Shown here in pieces: positions 8,521 through 16,341 of a stretch of 64,000 bases of DNA. The DNA comes from Pandoraea terrigena. GTDB taxonomy: Bacteria > Pseudomonadota > Gammaproteobacteria > Burkholderiales > Burkholderiaceae. A program made the position numbers and the translations under genes. Position 1 is the first letter of the stretch. The number at the start of each line of letters is the position of its first letter. The notes under the pieces are model-generated. The model worked only from the letters and a program-made list of their open reading frames with translations. It had not been told where the DNA came from and searched no databases. The DNA is taken from the NCBI RefSeq assembly GCF_902459705.1, contig NZ_CABPRU010000004.1:310001-374000 (forward strand), in the 5' to 3' direction.

Positions 8521-8880
8521 GGTGGATCGGTTCTTGATATCAGTTGATGCGAATTATGCATTATATATAATCGATAATGTTTTCCGAAGGGCACCGGGCA
8601 CTTCGCTGAGAACCCCACGTCTGGGAGACGTCATGCAAGCAGGCACTGTAGGCTGGGTGGACGCCGGGGCGACGCGATACCAGTTTGCGGTATTCGGCGG
8701 GGCGGCCCTGATCGGGTTCGCGACGACCCGCGGGCCGTTCGGGTTTGCCGACAGATCGGTCACTCCATCATCAACAAGACGATTTCCGCTTAGGCGTCGC
8801 CACTTCATGCTGTTGACGTGGACGCCGAAATATCTCGCCGACAGTTTTGTTTCACGCTGTCGTTGCTGCGGTAAATCGGC
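8521..8880. other. Intergenic, no supported gene
   Basis: The first 60 bases are AT-rich (TTATATATAATCGATAATG near 8561-8579) and probably hold the asparaginase promoter. The rest contains open frames on both strands, but none has a ribosome site or recognisable protein. It grades into the transporter remnant that follows. Confidence 0.4.
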
Positions 8881-8883
8881 TTG

Positions 8884-9180
8884 ATTGCGTGGACGGGCGC
8901 GTGTGTGACCGTGCGGCTCGCAGGACACATTTCCGACTGGCTGCATCTCAAGAGGGGCAAGCGGGTGGTGGCGCGTCGCTGGTTAGCCGCGGCAGCGCTC
9001 ACGTGCGCGACGCCATGCTTCCTGTTGGTCTCGCTGGCGCAGAGCGTTTGGACGCTGCTCGCGCTGACATTGGCGGGCATCCTCTCCGCCCAGTACAGTT
9101 ACTCGTCGATGTTTGTCGCGGCGGCGGTGGGCGTGTTTGCGATGCTGCGGGCTCGGCTGGGGATGGGGCCGGAGGTGGGA
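8884..9180 (+). pseudogene. Remnant of an MFS transporter
   Basis: The frame translates to GHISDWLHLKRGKRVVARR followed by a hydrophobic helix and FLLVSLAQSVWTLLALTLAG. This resembles the cytoplasmic loop and helices 8-10 of an MFS carrier. Later AAAVGVFAMLRARL looks like the end of a final helix. The N-terminal half and the segment between these pieces are missing, and the frame then runs into unrelated sequence. It is a decayed gene fragment with no usable start. Confidence 0.55.
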
Positions 9181-9261
9181 CGGGGCGATACCGGGACGGC
9201 GTCGGCCGGATTCGGTGCGAAGCGCCCGCCCACCGATGCGTACGCGGGCGCATCACGCCGT

Positions 9262-9411
9262 TTAGCAGTTGCCCTTTTTCGCCTGCCCCGGCGGACAGAA
9301 GCCATTCCCCGGGCCACCGCGTCCGCCGTAACCACCCTCGTCGGGAAGATAGACAGCGCAACTGGCCAACAGGACCGTGGTGGCAAGGAGCAGAAAAGAG
9401 AGTTTGCGCAT
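9262..9411 (-). CDS. Small lipoprotein, 49 residues
   Basis: The ATG at 9411 is preceded by GGAG nine bases upstream. The product starts MRKLSFLLLATTVLLASCAV, a lipoprotein signal peptide with lipobox LLASC, so Cys18 should be lipidated after signal peptidase II cleavage. The mature part is glycine-rich and ends FCPPGQAKKGNC. This Cys-containing PPGQAKKGxC tail recurs in small beta-proteobacterial lipoproteins of unknown function, as I recall it. It is a single gene with no obvious operon partner. Confidence 0.72.
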   Translation of the reverse strand: MRKLSFLLLATTVLLASCAVYLPDEGGYGGRGGPGNGFCPPGQAKKGNC

Positions 9412-9617
9412 TTGGGGTATCTCCGAGTGATATGGCGACACACGATAGCAGAATCGCGAAGCGTGTCACCACACGTCCGATCCTTGTCGGCGCCGGCGGC
9501 GGGACCGAATGCACATAGCGCTGCCAGTGTGCTGCCAGTGAATACCCACCTCATTTCTAGCGCACGCCTCCACAAAAGAGCGCGTTGCACCAAAGCGGGA
9601 TCAATTAACGATATGCA

Positions 9618-9786
9618 TTGACATCCCGAACTTGTCCCTGTATCTTTAGCCCAGAAATATTCAAGAAGCTCGATTGCTGATCACCATTTTCCGCCTCGTC
9701 TGCGCGGTACTCGTTGTCCTCTCCTCTTCCTTGAAGTTTTTGTTGCTCCTCAATGGAGCTGTGTTTTTTCGTTTCAAGGAATCAAT
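9618..9786 (+). promoter_or_regulatory. cspA promoter and long 5' leader
   Basis: TTGACA (9618-9623) and TATCTT (9641-9646) are exactly 17 bp apart, giving a start near 9653. The mRNA leader is then about 134 nt, typical of cold-shock genes whose leaders act as RNA thermosensors. AAGGA stands seven bases before the ATG. The stretch 9412-9617 holds nothing supportable. Confidence 0.65.
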
Positions 9787-9990
9787 ATGGATACCGGTAC
9801 TGTTAAGTGGTTCAACGATAGCAAGGGTTTCGGCTTCATTACCCCTGATGCTGGCGGCGACGATCTCTTCGCTCACTTCTCGGAAGTTCGCGGCGATGGG
9901 TTCAAGACGCTTGCTGAGAATCAGAAGGTGAGTTACGAGACAAAGCGTGGCCCGAAGGGCATGCAAGCCTCGAATATCACCCCGCTGTAA
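9787..9990 (+). CDS. cspA: Cold shock protein, CspA family
   Basis: 67 residues, the standard length of this single-domain OB-fold RNA chaperone. RNP1 (KGFGFI) and RNP2 (DLFAHF) are both present, after the usual [11 protein letters not shown] opening. The protein melts RNA structure at low temperature or in stationary phase. It is monocistronic: a GC-rich hairpin follows nine bases after the stop. Several csp paralogues are usual in this family, so the exact paralogue letter is uncertain. Confidence 0.95.
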   Translation: MDTGTVKWFNDSKGFGFITPDAGGDDLFAHFSEVRGDGFKTLAENQKVSYETKRGPKGMQASNITPL

Positions 9991-9998
9991 TGTAGTTA

Positions 9999-10020
9999 AA
10001 GGGCCGGTCTACCGGCCCTT
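9999..10020 (+). terminator. Terminator after cspA
   Basis: AAGGGCCGGT (9999-10008) and its complement (10011-10020) form a strong stem followed by CGTTTGTCTG. The U-run is short, so termination may be partial and allow reading into the small gene at 10187. Confidence 0.6.
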
Positions 10021-10186
10021 CGTTTGTCTGCTTCACCCGCTTCCTCGCGCAGCGATGCGCTGCCTTTCCGATCGTCTCGCGTCAATGTGCGCGTCATTTG
10101 TCTTTACGACACGATCCGTCTCGCCCCACCTTCAATTTGTCTTGCTTGTCCGGCATGGTTGTCGTGCAGGTGCTCGACAATCGTCA

Positions 10187-10417
10187 ATGCAAAATACCCA
10201 ACATCGCCACCAATACAACGGTTATTCAATCTCCCCGTCCGCGCACCGACTACCGGACGGCTGGTTTGCTGCCAACCTCCTTCTCGTGAGGACCGGTGCG
10301 CTTGACACAGCGCCGGTTGCCTACAATTTCTACGCGCTCGACTATTTCGACAACGAAACGCAAGCCCTGGGACACGCCACCACGTGGGCACGCGACTGGG
10401 TCGACAATCGAGGTTAG
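10187..10417 (+). CDS. Small hypothetical protein downstream of cspA, 76 residues
   Basis: The product begins MQNTQHRHQYNGYSISPSAH and ends with a tryptophan-bearing segment, HATTWARDWVDNRG. The Tyr-rich N-terminal beta pattern and C-terminal helix look like a real small folded domain, and codon use matches that of neighbouring genes. It resembles uncharacterised Burkholderia proteins often found near csp genes, but I cannot name the family. The frame stays open far upstream, so the ATG at 10187 is chosen because the protein-like sequence starts there. The ribosome site (AGGTG) is poorly spaced. Confidence 0.55.
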   Translation: MQNTQHRHQYNGYSISPSAHRLPDGWFAANLLLVRTGALDTAPVAYNFYALDYFDNETQALGHATTWARDWVDNRG

Positions 10418-11146
10418 TCGGCATTCCGATGTCGTCGGCTTGCCGCGACCGTGCGCGTAACCTTGCCATCGGATTCGAGCATTACAACGAGCCACCGACG
10501 ACGCAGGCGCCTGGCGGACAGAATGATTGGTTGTAGTCCTAACAAATTTTCCCGCCGATCTCGCATTTCCCTATGGTCAAGCAAGACTCGATTGCAATTG
10601 CTCTGTCGCTAAAGTAAACGCCGCCCCCCCGGCCTAAATGAATGAAAATCCTCGAAATTCGCGTTAGGCTCTCGAAATAAGCCAACATATGAGTATGTCG
10701 TAACCCCAACATCGTCAAGGCATGTTTCGAGATTAATCCATATCTCGAAACCATTAAAACTTCTCTCGACTATTTCCCACATGCCCGCACCTCCGATCGT
10801 CTAGCGACAGCTGGCGCAAAGAAGAGGTACGTGTGCTTAACAGAACACATCCGTATATCAATTTTTCGCGAATGCTTACGAGTAGTTCTGTAAACTTTTT
10901 CATTCTACGCCCATTTTCCTGGCGCCGATTTTATCGAAGCATCACGTCAACACGCGCTCGATCAGAAGCCGATAGATCTTCCGCATTTTGCAGCCTCGCG
11001 CGGCAATCCCGGCAAAAAAACAGCGGGGATAAGAAGTAGAATTTTCTCGTTGAGAAACTTCTTAGGAATGAAGAGGCGCGCGGCTCAACAAATGGTTACG
11101 CGGAATTTTTCCGCGTGCGCCCCCCCCCTCGAGGTTGGAGTTGGTA
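10418..11146. other. Sparse AT-rich stretch, no supported gene
   Basis: About 730 bases without a convincing gene. Frames at 10539-10754 (-) and 10833-11039 (+) lack ribosome sites and protein-like sequence. It contains two poly-C tracts, seven C at 10624-10630 and nine C at 11120-11128. The hairpin ACGCGGAA / TTCCGCGT lies just before the second tract. Base composition differs from the flanking core genes. Confidence 0.4.
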
Positions 11147-11383
11147 ATGGAAAGGATGATTGCGTATCGCGGCTTCGATATCCACATTATGCTTAAGTCG
11201 ACCACAGAGGACATGTTCGACGCGTGGTTTCGCGTGGATGGCCGAATAAAGCCGGTAGGCGTCAAGGCTTTAGGCGCGTTTATAAAGGTTCGCAATGGAC
11301 CGTTCTCGCGTCGATGGGCCTATCTGATCGCTGAGATTTCCGGTCAGGCCGCGATAGACGTCATACTCGGCCCTCCCGAGTAG
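11147..11383 (+). CDS. Small hypothetical protein, 78 residues
   Basis: The product begins MERMIAYRGFDIHIMLKS and ends VILGPPE, with a beta-rich N-terminus and the amphipathic helix GVKALGAFIKV. I do not recognise a named domain with certainty. It resembles the small DUF6566-type proteins common in Burkholderiaceae. GGAG lies six bases before the ATG at 11147. A TTG at 11135 is also in frame. A nine-C tract sits 18 bases upstream of the start. Confidence 0.55.
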   Translation: MERMIAYRGFDIHIMLKSTTEDMFDAWFRVDGRIKPVGVKALGAFIKVRNGPFSRRWAYLIAEISGQAAIDVILGPPE

Positions 11384-11412
11384 GCGCTGCCCGGCTTGGT
11401 ATAGCGTCACGC

Positions 11413-11462
11413 GGGTATTCCTTAGGCCCCACTGCCGTAGACAGGCGTAGTCTGACCTGACG
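11413..11462. repeat. Intergenic repeat, copy 1
   Basis: Begins GGGTATTCCTTAG and continues to a GCGTAGTCTGACCTGACG block. The same two blocks, 13 bp identical and then similar, recur at 11927-11983. Both copies sit between the small genes of this region. No function is known to me. Confidence 0.5.
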
Positions 11463-11567
11463 TCCCCCCCGCGAAGCCGATTAGAGCCTGTGCATTTCGG
11501 CGGACTTCTTTTTGCCATGCCGGGTATGGGCTCGTGTAAAGATTCATCCAAACAGGCGGAGACCGAT

Positions 11568-11783
11568 ATGGCAAGATGCGCCGCATGTGAGCAACTCATG
11601 GGCACGATGCCCCGCGGAGAGGCGCACCAGGACCTCGTGCAGACTGGGACGGCTCGCAGGAAGCATTTTGCGCAGGCAGCTGGAGATCTGGTGTTCTACC
11701 GCTGTCATGCCTGCGGGCAGCAGTGGGAGCATGCGTCCGGCAATGGCGATCTCCATCTCGGCTGGTCGCTCGTGACGAAGTAG
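11568..11783 (+). CDS. Small zinc-ribbon-like protein, 71 residues
   Basis: The product starts MARCAACEQLMGT and later has YRCHACGQQWEH, two CxxC knuckles that would bind one zinc ion, followed by an aromatic residue as in zinc ribbons. GGAG lies seven bases before the ATG. The family is not recognised. A nucleic-acid or protein-binding role is likely from the fold but is an inference. Its neighbours are equally small unknown genes. Confidence 0.6.
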   Translation: MARCAACEQLMGTMPRGEAHQDLVQTGTARRKHFAQAAGDLVFYRCHACGQQWEHASGNGDLHLGWSLVTK

Positions 11784-11926
11784 CTCGACAAGCGTTATCC
11801 GAATCGCTTCACTCGCTCCGCTCACAAGCGCGGGCCTTCCCCCCGAGAATCTCGTGATTTGCTTCGGCCGTGGCAGTCGGAGCTTGCCCCATCACTTTCT
11901 TCTTCGACACATGTTTGTGTCTGCAC

Positions 11927-11983
11927 GGGTATTCCTTAGTTTTTCGGCGAGCGCGTACGCGTAGACTTTACTGACCGTGACGC
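11927..11983. repeat. Intergenic repeat, copy 2
   Basis: GGGTATTCCTTAG at 11927-11939 and the block CGTAGACTTTACTGACCGTGA ending near 11980 match copy 1 in order and spacing. A terminator hairpin follows 32 bases later, so a short transcript could end there. Confidence 0.5.
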
Positions 11984-12014
11984 AATGTCGTGCCCCTCGC
12001 TCCACGGATTCATG

Positions 12015-12040
12015 GCCCATCCATCGCGATGGGCTTTTTT
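12015..12040 (+). terminator. Intrinsic terminator
   Basis: GCCCAT (12015-12020) and ATGGGC (12029-12034) form a stem followed by six T. The nearest plus-strand gene ends 230 bases earlier, so this may end that transcript or an unrecognised small RNA over repeat copy 2. Confidence 0.55.
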
Positions 12041-12290
12041 CAGCTTGGCCGGAGGGCGTTACGCTTGCCAGACGCACCAACCGACGCCAGAGATCAAGCT
12101 AACTTCAACGGACGGTGACGATTTCTGATGATCACATTCCGGTCTTCAATGCGATTCGCACGATCCAGCCGGGCATTGGATTCGAGTATCCGTCCACAAG
12201 GCGCAGCAGACGATCCAGCTCGTCGCTGTCCAGACGTCGTGGCCATCCCGAACCGGGCGACGGGCGGCCTTCCAGGTACCAAATAACAAA

Positions 12291-12630
12291 AATCCCTTGA
12301 CGTCACCATCAAGAGATTCTTAGTACTACTTGGCAGGCCGTGCTGGGTTCGAACCAGCGGCCAAGGGATTATGCGTTTGCGGCTAACTGTGGATGCCCAG
12401 GAAAATCAAGGGCAGGCGGCCGTAAGCAGAAACACCGAAAAGTATTTACGTGACAATAGGTCAGCGTAATCTTGAGGACGGCGACAAACGTTATGGGTGT
12501 ACCGGAGTTGTACTGAAATTTTTTAATCGCATGGCCGACAAAAAGGGGATTGCCACTGTCGCCCATTCCGGCCAGCCCCTCCGCCTCTTCTGTGCCGGCT
12601 TCGCCGCAACCCACTACGGCCGTTTGCGAC
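12291..12630. repeat. Island end repeat, left copy (degraded tRNA terminator plus att)
   Basis: 340 bp aligned to 20338-20677 in the same orientation, with scattered substitutions. It contains, in order, a decayed version of the tRNA terminator (CTTGACGTCACCATCAAG), the tRNA-Ile 3' fragment at 12331-12375, and about 255 bp of shared non-tRNA sequence. A 10-codon frame MPRKIKGRRP-stop follows the att in both copies. Confidence 0.8.
12331..12375. other. att site: diverged 3' fragment of tRNA-Ile
   Basis: Matches the tRNA 3' half at 27533-27578 with three substitutions (TGGCAGG, GCGGCC, ATGCGT). It marks the outer left junction of the island region. Confidence 0.75.
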
Positions 12631-12685
12631 TGTGGATTCACCGCCTTGACGAGTCATGGCTTGCGGGCGCAACCCCTACAGGCGT

Positions 12686-13870
12686 TCACAGAAGTTCGAG
12701 TGCCAACGCGATGCCCTGTCCTCCGCCAATGCAAAGCGTCACGATCCCGCGCCGACCGCCGCCACGCTGCATCTGATGCAACAGCCGCGTAGTCAGCACC
12801 GCGCCGCTCGCACCGATCGGATGTCCATGAGCAATCGCGCCACCCTCTGCATTTACAACGTCTTCCGCAAAGCCCAGCTCGCGCAGACACGCCAGTGCGA
12901 TGGCCGCGAACGCCTCGTTGATTTCTACGCGATCCACGTCCGATATAGACCAGCCGGCGCGTGCAATAGCCTGTCGCACCGCGGGGATCGGGCCCAGGCC
13001 GAAGAAACCCGGCTCCACGGCTCCCACGCCATAACTGACCAGCCGGGCCATTGGTGTCAGGCCATTGCGTTCGGCCCAGCCCCGCTCGGCGACGACCATC
13101 GCAGCCGCGCCGCTGTTCAGGCCGGGCGCGTTGCCTGCGGTAATCGTCCCGTCCTTGCGAAAGGCCGGTTTGAGCCTGGCAAGCGATTCGGCGCTGGTAT
13201 CCGGCCGATTGTGCTCGTCGCGGACGAACACCGTTGACCCTTTGCGACCTGGCACCTCCAGCGGCACGATTTCGGCATCGAAGCGTCCAGCCGCCTGAGC
13301 CTGTGCGAAGCGTTGCTGTGAACGTAGCGCCCAACGATCCTGGTCCTCGCGAGAGATGCCGCACTTCGCCACAAGGTCTTCAGTGTGCCAGCCTGAGTGC
13401 TGGCCGCTAAAGGCATCGTTGAGCCCATCGAGCAGCATGCTGTCGAACAACGTCACGTCGCCCATCCTGGCGCCCCAGCGTCCTTGCGGCAGCAGGTAGG
13501 GACTGCGATCCATGTTTTCCATGCCACCGGCGATCGCGCATTCGATCATGCCGGCCCATATTTCGGTGGCCGCACTGACGATGGCCTGCGCTCCCGACCC
13601 ACAGACGCGGTTGACCGTAAGCGCCGGAACGTCGACCGGCAATCCCCCGGCGATGCCCGCCTGCCGCCCCGGATTCATTTTTACGCCGGCCTGAATCACA
13701 TTGCCCATGACCAGCGAATGGACCTTGTCGGCGGCCAATCCAGCGCGCCTGAGGCTTTCGCGGATAACGGCAGCGCCAAGCGTTGGCGCTGGCACGTCCT
13801 TGAGTGTCCCGGCGTAGGTGCCGATCGCCGTACGCACTGGGCTGCATAGGACCACTTCAACGTTGCTCAT
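12686..13870 (-). CDS. Thiolase (acetyl-CoA C-acyltransferase family)
   Basis: 394 residues. The acyl-binding Cys90 is in VNRVCGSGAQA. The NEAFA, HGHPIGASGA and terminal CIGGGQG motifs supply the catalytic histidine and second cysteine. The enzyme condenses or cleaves acyl-CoA with acetyl-CoA, serving beta-oxidation or acetoacetyl-CoA formation. The ATG at 13870 has GAGGAG nine bases upstream, better than the earlier in-frame start at 13885. It is the first gene inside island A, transcribed away from the ars cluster, with no fatty-acid partner gene nearby. Acetoacetyl-CoA thiolase versus 3-ketoacyl-CoA thiolase cannot be settled here. Confidence 0.9.
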   Translation of the reverse strand: MSNVEVVLCSPVRTAIGTYAGTLKDVPAPTLGAAVIRESLRRAGLAADKVHSLVMGNVIQAGVKMNPGRQAGIAGGLPVDVPALTVNRVCGSGAQAIVSAATEIWAGMIECAIAGGMENMDRSPYLLPQGRWGARMGDVTLFDSMLLDGLNDAFSGQHSGWHTEDLVAKCGISREDQDRWALRSQQRFAQAQAAGRFDAEIVPLEVPGRKGSTVFVRDEHNRPDTSAESLARLKPAFRKDGTITAGNAPGLNSGAAAMVVAERGWAERNGLTPMARLVSYGVGAVEPGFFGLGPIPAVRQAIARAGWSISDVDRVEINEAFAAIALACLRELGFAEDVVNAEGGAIAHGHPIGASGAVLTTRLLHQMQRGGGRRGIVTLCIGGGQGIALALELL

Positions 13871-14172
13871 GACCTTGCTCCTCAAAGGAATGACGCGGAA
13901 TCAGGTAATACGGAAGATCGTGCCGGCCAATGCAGCCCCGGTGCGAGGGTGTTAAGGACCGTCCCGCCTTTCTTCAGGTTCAGATGAGGCTACAGGTTTG
14001 TACGAAGCCTAGGCACCCGTGCGGTTCTGTTTCCGCCTTGACGGCCTTCCATGATGGCAGAGGCAGTCGCGACCTTCTTGACGTATGTCAAGACAGGTAC
14101 CGTCGCCACTCTGCAAGTTGAGACACAACGACGATTGACCCATATGGGCTGTGCCGGAACGGAGAAGCTGCC
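13871..14172. other. Intergenic, nothing recognised
   Basis: Between the thiolase start and the 96-residue gene. No hairpin, repeat or coding frame stands out. It should hold both divergent promoters. Confidence 0.35.
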
Positions 14173-14463
14173 GTGAAAGATATCGAACGGGAAATCGACA
14201 AACTCTGGAAACGGATTAACCGCATGCAGGCTCAGGTGGACGCGATGGCAACCGTGGTGCACGCAGCACTGCCGCTTCTGCAAGACTCATCAACGTTTGC
14301 AGCAGTACTTCGCGATACACTCGATGCGCGGATGTCTAATCGACTATGCGGGGGCGTCGACGAAGATTTTGTCGCCGAGTACGTATCCTGCCTCAGAACG
14401 ATCTTGCCGAAACAACTTTCAGCGACCCTGACGCAGGCGGGACAGATGCATAGCCAGATCTAG
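14173..14463 (+). CDS. Hypothetical coiled-coil protein, 96 residues
   Basis: Starts at a GTG with GGAG eight bases upstream and begins MKDIEREIDKLWKRINRMQ, an amphipathic heptad-like helix. The middle is helical and alanine-rich, and two cysteines (LCGG, SCLR) lie in the second half. I recognise no family. It lies between the thiolase and the ars operon but is separated from arsR by 165 bases. Confidence 0.5.
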   Translation: MKDIEREIDKLWKRINRMQAQVDAMATVVHAALPLLQDSSTFAAVLRDTLDARMSNRLCGGVDEDFVAEYVSCLRTILPKQLSATLTQAGQMHSQI

Positions 14464-14605
14464 AAGTCCCGCCGCTCCTCACCGAACACCATCCGCAGCC
14501 GATTCACGACCGGCTCCGATCGCCCAGCGCGGCTACTGATGGCGTCGCTTTCATGCCGCGGCTGTTTGGCAGGACCATCGAAGAGATAGATTGTTGCGGG
14601 TTATG

Positions 14606-14630
14606 ATTATTTCGATTATATTGGAATAAT
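14606..14630. promoter_or_regulatory. Candidate ArsR operator
   Basis: ATTATTTC and GGAATAAT form an imperfect inverted repeat with nine bases between, ending at the arsR start codon, in an AT-rich island ahead of a GC-rich operon. ArsR dimers bind such repeats and release on As(III). The site would control the whole arsR-arsA unit. Confidence 0.5.
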
Positions 14631-14952
14631 GGAAATGAAAGACATTGTCCGCGCCCTCTCCGCGCTGGCTCATGAACTGCGCCTGCGCGTATTCCGGATG
14701 CTGGTTGTTGCCGGCCCCGCCGGACTGACGCCCGGCGCCATCGCGGGGCAGCTCGACATTCCCAATGCGACACTCTCCTTTCATCTGAAGGAGTTGATGC
14801 ACGCGGGGCTCGTCACACAGGAGCGTGATGGGCGCAGTCTGATCTATCGAACCGCCTTCGAGCAGATGAACGCGCTGCTCGGCTTTCTGACCGAAAACTG
14901 TTGCCAGGGCGAGGCGTGCCTCACGCCCGGCGCCGATTCCTGCAAATCCTGA
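14629..14952 (+). CDS. arsR: ArsR arsenic-responsive repressor
   Basis: 107 residues of winged helix. The DNA-recognition segment is GAIAGQLDIPNATLSFHLKE. The C-terminal cluster ENCCQGEAC places Cys91, Cys92 and Cys97 together. This matches the AfArsR-type As(III) site (a CC pair plus a third cysteine near the C-terminus) and not the helix-alpha3 CxC site of E. coli ArsR. It heads the ars cluster with 12 bases to arsI, so it is probably autoregulated from the AT-rich operator overlapping its start. ATG at 14629 or at 14635 is possible. Confidence 0.93.
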   Translation: MEMKDIVRALSALAHELRLRVFRMLVVAGPAGLTPGAIAGQLDIPNATLSFHLKELMHAGLVTQERDGRSLIYRTAFEQMNALLGFLTENCCQGEACLTPGADSCKS

Positions 14953-14964
14953 AGGAGAACGTTC

Positions 14965-15441
14965 ATGAAGCGGTTTCACGTCCACGTCCACGTTGACGAT
15001 CTTGCAGCCAGTGTCGCTTTCTATACGAAGCTGTTTGCCGCGGAACCCGCGCGGCTCGAAGTGGATTACGCGAAATGGATGCTGGACGATCCCCGCGCGA
15101 ACTTCGCCATTTCGACGCGCGGCGCGAAGGCCGGTGTGGACCATCTGGGTTTCCAGGTGGAAGAGGCCGATGAACTCGCCGAACTCGCACAGCGCGCCAG
15201 GGCTGCGGACATGGTCTTGCTGGACCAGGGCGAAACCGCCTGCTGCTATGCGCGCAGCGAGAAGCACTGGATCGTGGACCCGCAAGGCATCGCCTGGGAG
15301 CATTTTCATACCCTGGATAGCGTTCGCGTCTATGGCCAAAGTAGCGAGCAGCTCCTGTCACCGGGAACACCCGGATGCTGCGTCCCGCGCGGAAAACCCA
15401 TTGACGTTCCCGTGAAACCTGCCGGTTCGGACCGCTGCTGA
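14965..15441 (+). CDS. arsI: ArsI C-As lyase (glyoxalase/dioxygenase fold)
   Basis: 158 residues of vicinal-oxygen-chelate fold. ArsI uses non-haem iron and oxygen to cleave the C-As bond of trivalent organoarsenicals such as methylarsenite, releasing As(III). The expected iron ligands are seen as His5, His60 and Glu112, and the substrate-binding vicinal cysteines as Cys93-Cys94 in TACCYAR. The C-terminus adds a further CC. The start is preceded by GAAGGAGAACG. It lies 12 bases after arsR. CadI-type proteins share the fold, but the CC pair favours ArsI. Confidence 0.88.
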   Translation: MKRFHVHVHVDDLAASVAFYTKLFAAEPARLEVDYAKWMLDDPRANFAISTRGAKAGVDHLGFQVEEADELAELAQRARAADMVLLDQGETACCYARSEKHWIVDPQGIAWEHFHTLDSVRVYGQSSEQLLSPGTPGCCVPRGKPIDVPVKPAGSDRC

Positions 15442-15450
15442 GAACACCTC

Positions 15451-15945
15451 ATGACTGACAGAATCTACAACGTCCTGTTCATCTGCACGGGCAATTCGGC
15501 CCGGTCGATCCTCGGCGAGGGCCTGATGAACCACTATGGGGCGAACCGCTTCAAGGCATATTCAGCGGGGAGTCACCCCACCGGCCTCGTCAATTCCTAT
15601 GCGCTGCAAGCTTTGAAGGAATTCGGTATTGGAGCAGACGGATTCCGCAGCAAGAACTGGGACGAGTTTTCGCGCGACGGTGCGCCAGAGCTGGATTTTG
15701 TGTTTACGGTCTGCGACACGGCTGCGGGCGAAGTCTGTCCGATCTGGCCGGGTCAGCCGGTGACGGCCCATTGGGGTGTAGCTGATCCCATATCGGTCGA
15801 AGGCAGTGAAGAGCGCAGGCAGCAGGCGATCTTGGATGCCGCCGTCATATTGAAACGCCGCATCGAACTGTTTCTCTCGTTGCCTCTCGACAAACTGGAC
15901 GCCGTGGCACTGCGCAGAGCAGTGCATGACATCGGCAAGCAATAA
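15451..15945 (+). CDS. arsC: Arsenate reductase, low-molecular-weight phosphatase type
   Basis: 164 residues. The phosphatase loop is CTGNSARS with Cys12 and Arg18, and a late DPISVEG supplies the aspartate. This is the arsenate reductase class of ArsC related to tyrosine phosphatases, which turns As(V) into As(III). It is coupled to thioredoxin or glutathione/glutaredoxin; which one is not clear here. It lies nine bases after arsI and is followed 13 bases on by a second, broken arsC. Confidence 0.9.
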   Translation: MTDRIYNVLFICTGNSARSILGEGLMNHYGANRFKAYSAGSHPTGLVNSYALQALKEFGIGADGFRSKNWDEFSRDGAPELDFVFTVCDTAAGEVCPIWPGQPVTAHWGVADPISVEGSEERRQQAILDAAVILKRRIELFLSLPLDKLDAVALRRAVHDIGKQ

Positions 15946-15958
15946 GGCAGCATCCGCG

Positions 15959-16258
15959 ATGGCCACCAATGCACTTATTCTCTGCATCCACAATTCGGCG
16001 CGCGGCGTGCTCGCCGAAGGCATGCTGAATCATTGGGCGCAGAAGCTTGGCAAGGACGTGCGCGCCTATAGCGCCGGCAGCGCGCCGAGCGGCCGTATCA
16101 ACCCGTTTGCGCTGGATGCCCTGTCGAACGCGGGCGTCGACACCCAGGGCTATTGCAGCAAGAACTGGGACGAATTCGCTGCGGACGGTGCGCCTCGTCG
16201 CCGCGCTGCACAACGGGTTCGATGCCCCAGTTGCGCGATGATGGGCACGATGCGATAG
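15959..16258 (+). pseudogene. arsC: Truncated second arsC
   Basis: Codes for MATNALILCIHNSARGVLAEG and continues like the first ArsC to SKNWDEFAADGAP (about residue 83), keeping the CX5R loop. After that the family sequence stops and 17 unrelated residues lead to a stop. The catalytic aspartate and the last third are missing. The join near 16195 looks like a deletion. The next 80 bases include a histidine-rich frame tail (AMHHHPTDMSVMSRQ then stop) that may be the end of the gene on the far side of the deletion. Confidence 0.75.
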
Positions 16259-16341
16259 CTGGACACGATCCGGGCGCGATGCATCACCATCCGACAGACA
16301 TGTCCGTGATGTCCCGGCAATGACCGTAGAGGAGCGTCGGC

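Larger units (their letters stand above)
11784..12290. other. Intergenic with a repeat and a terminator
   Basis: No gene is supported. It holds the second copy of the GGGTATTCCTTAG repeat and a terminator at 12015-12040. From 12060 to 12290 there are only short open frames without ribosome sites. The island repeat begins at 12291. Confidence 0.4.

Noticed and set aside
10539-10754. 71-codon minus-strand frame in the sparse region
   Set aside because: Protein sequence is not convincing and there is no ribosome site.
12393-12425. Ten-codon frame MPRKIKGRRP-stop after the att site, present in both repeats
   Set aside because: It resembles the start of P4-type integrases but stops at once in both copies and has no continuing homology.
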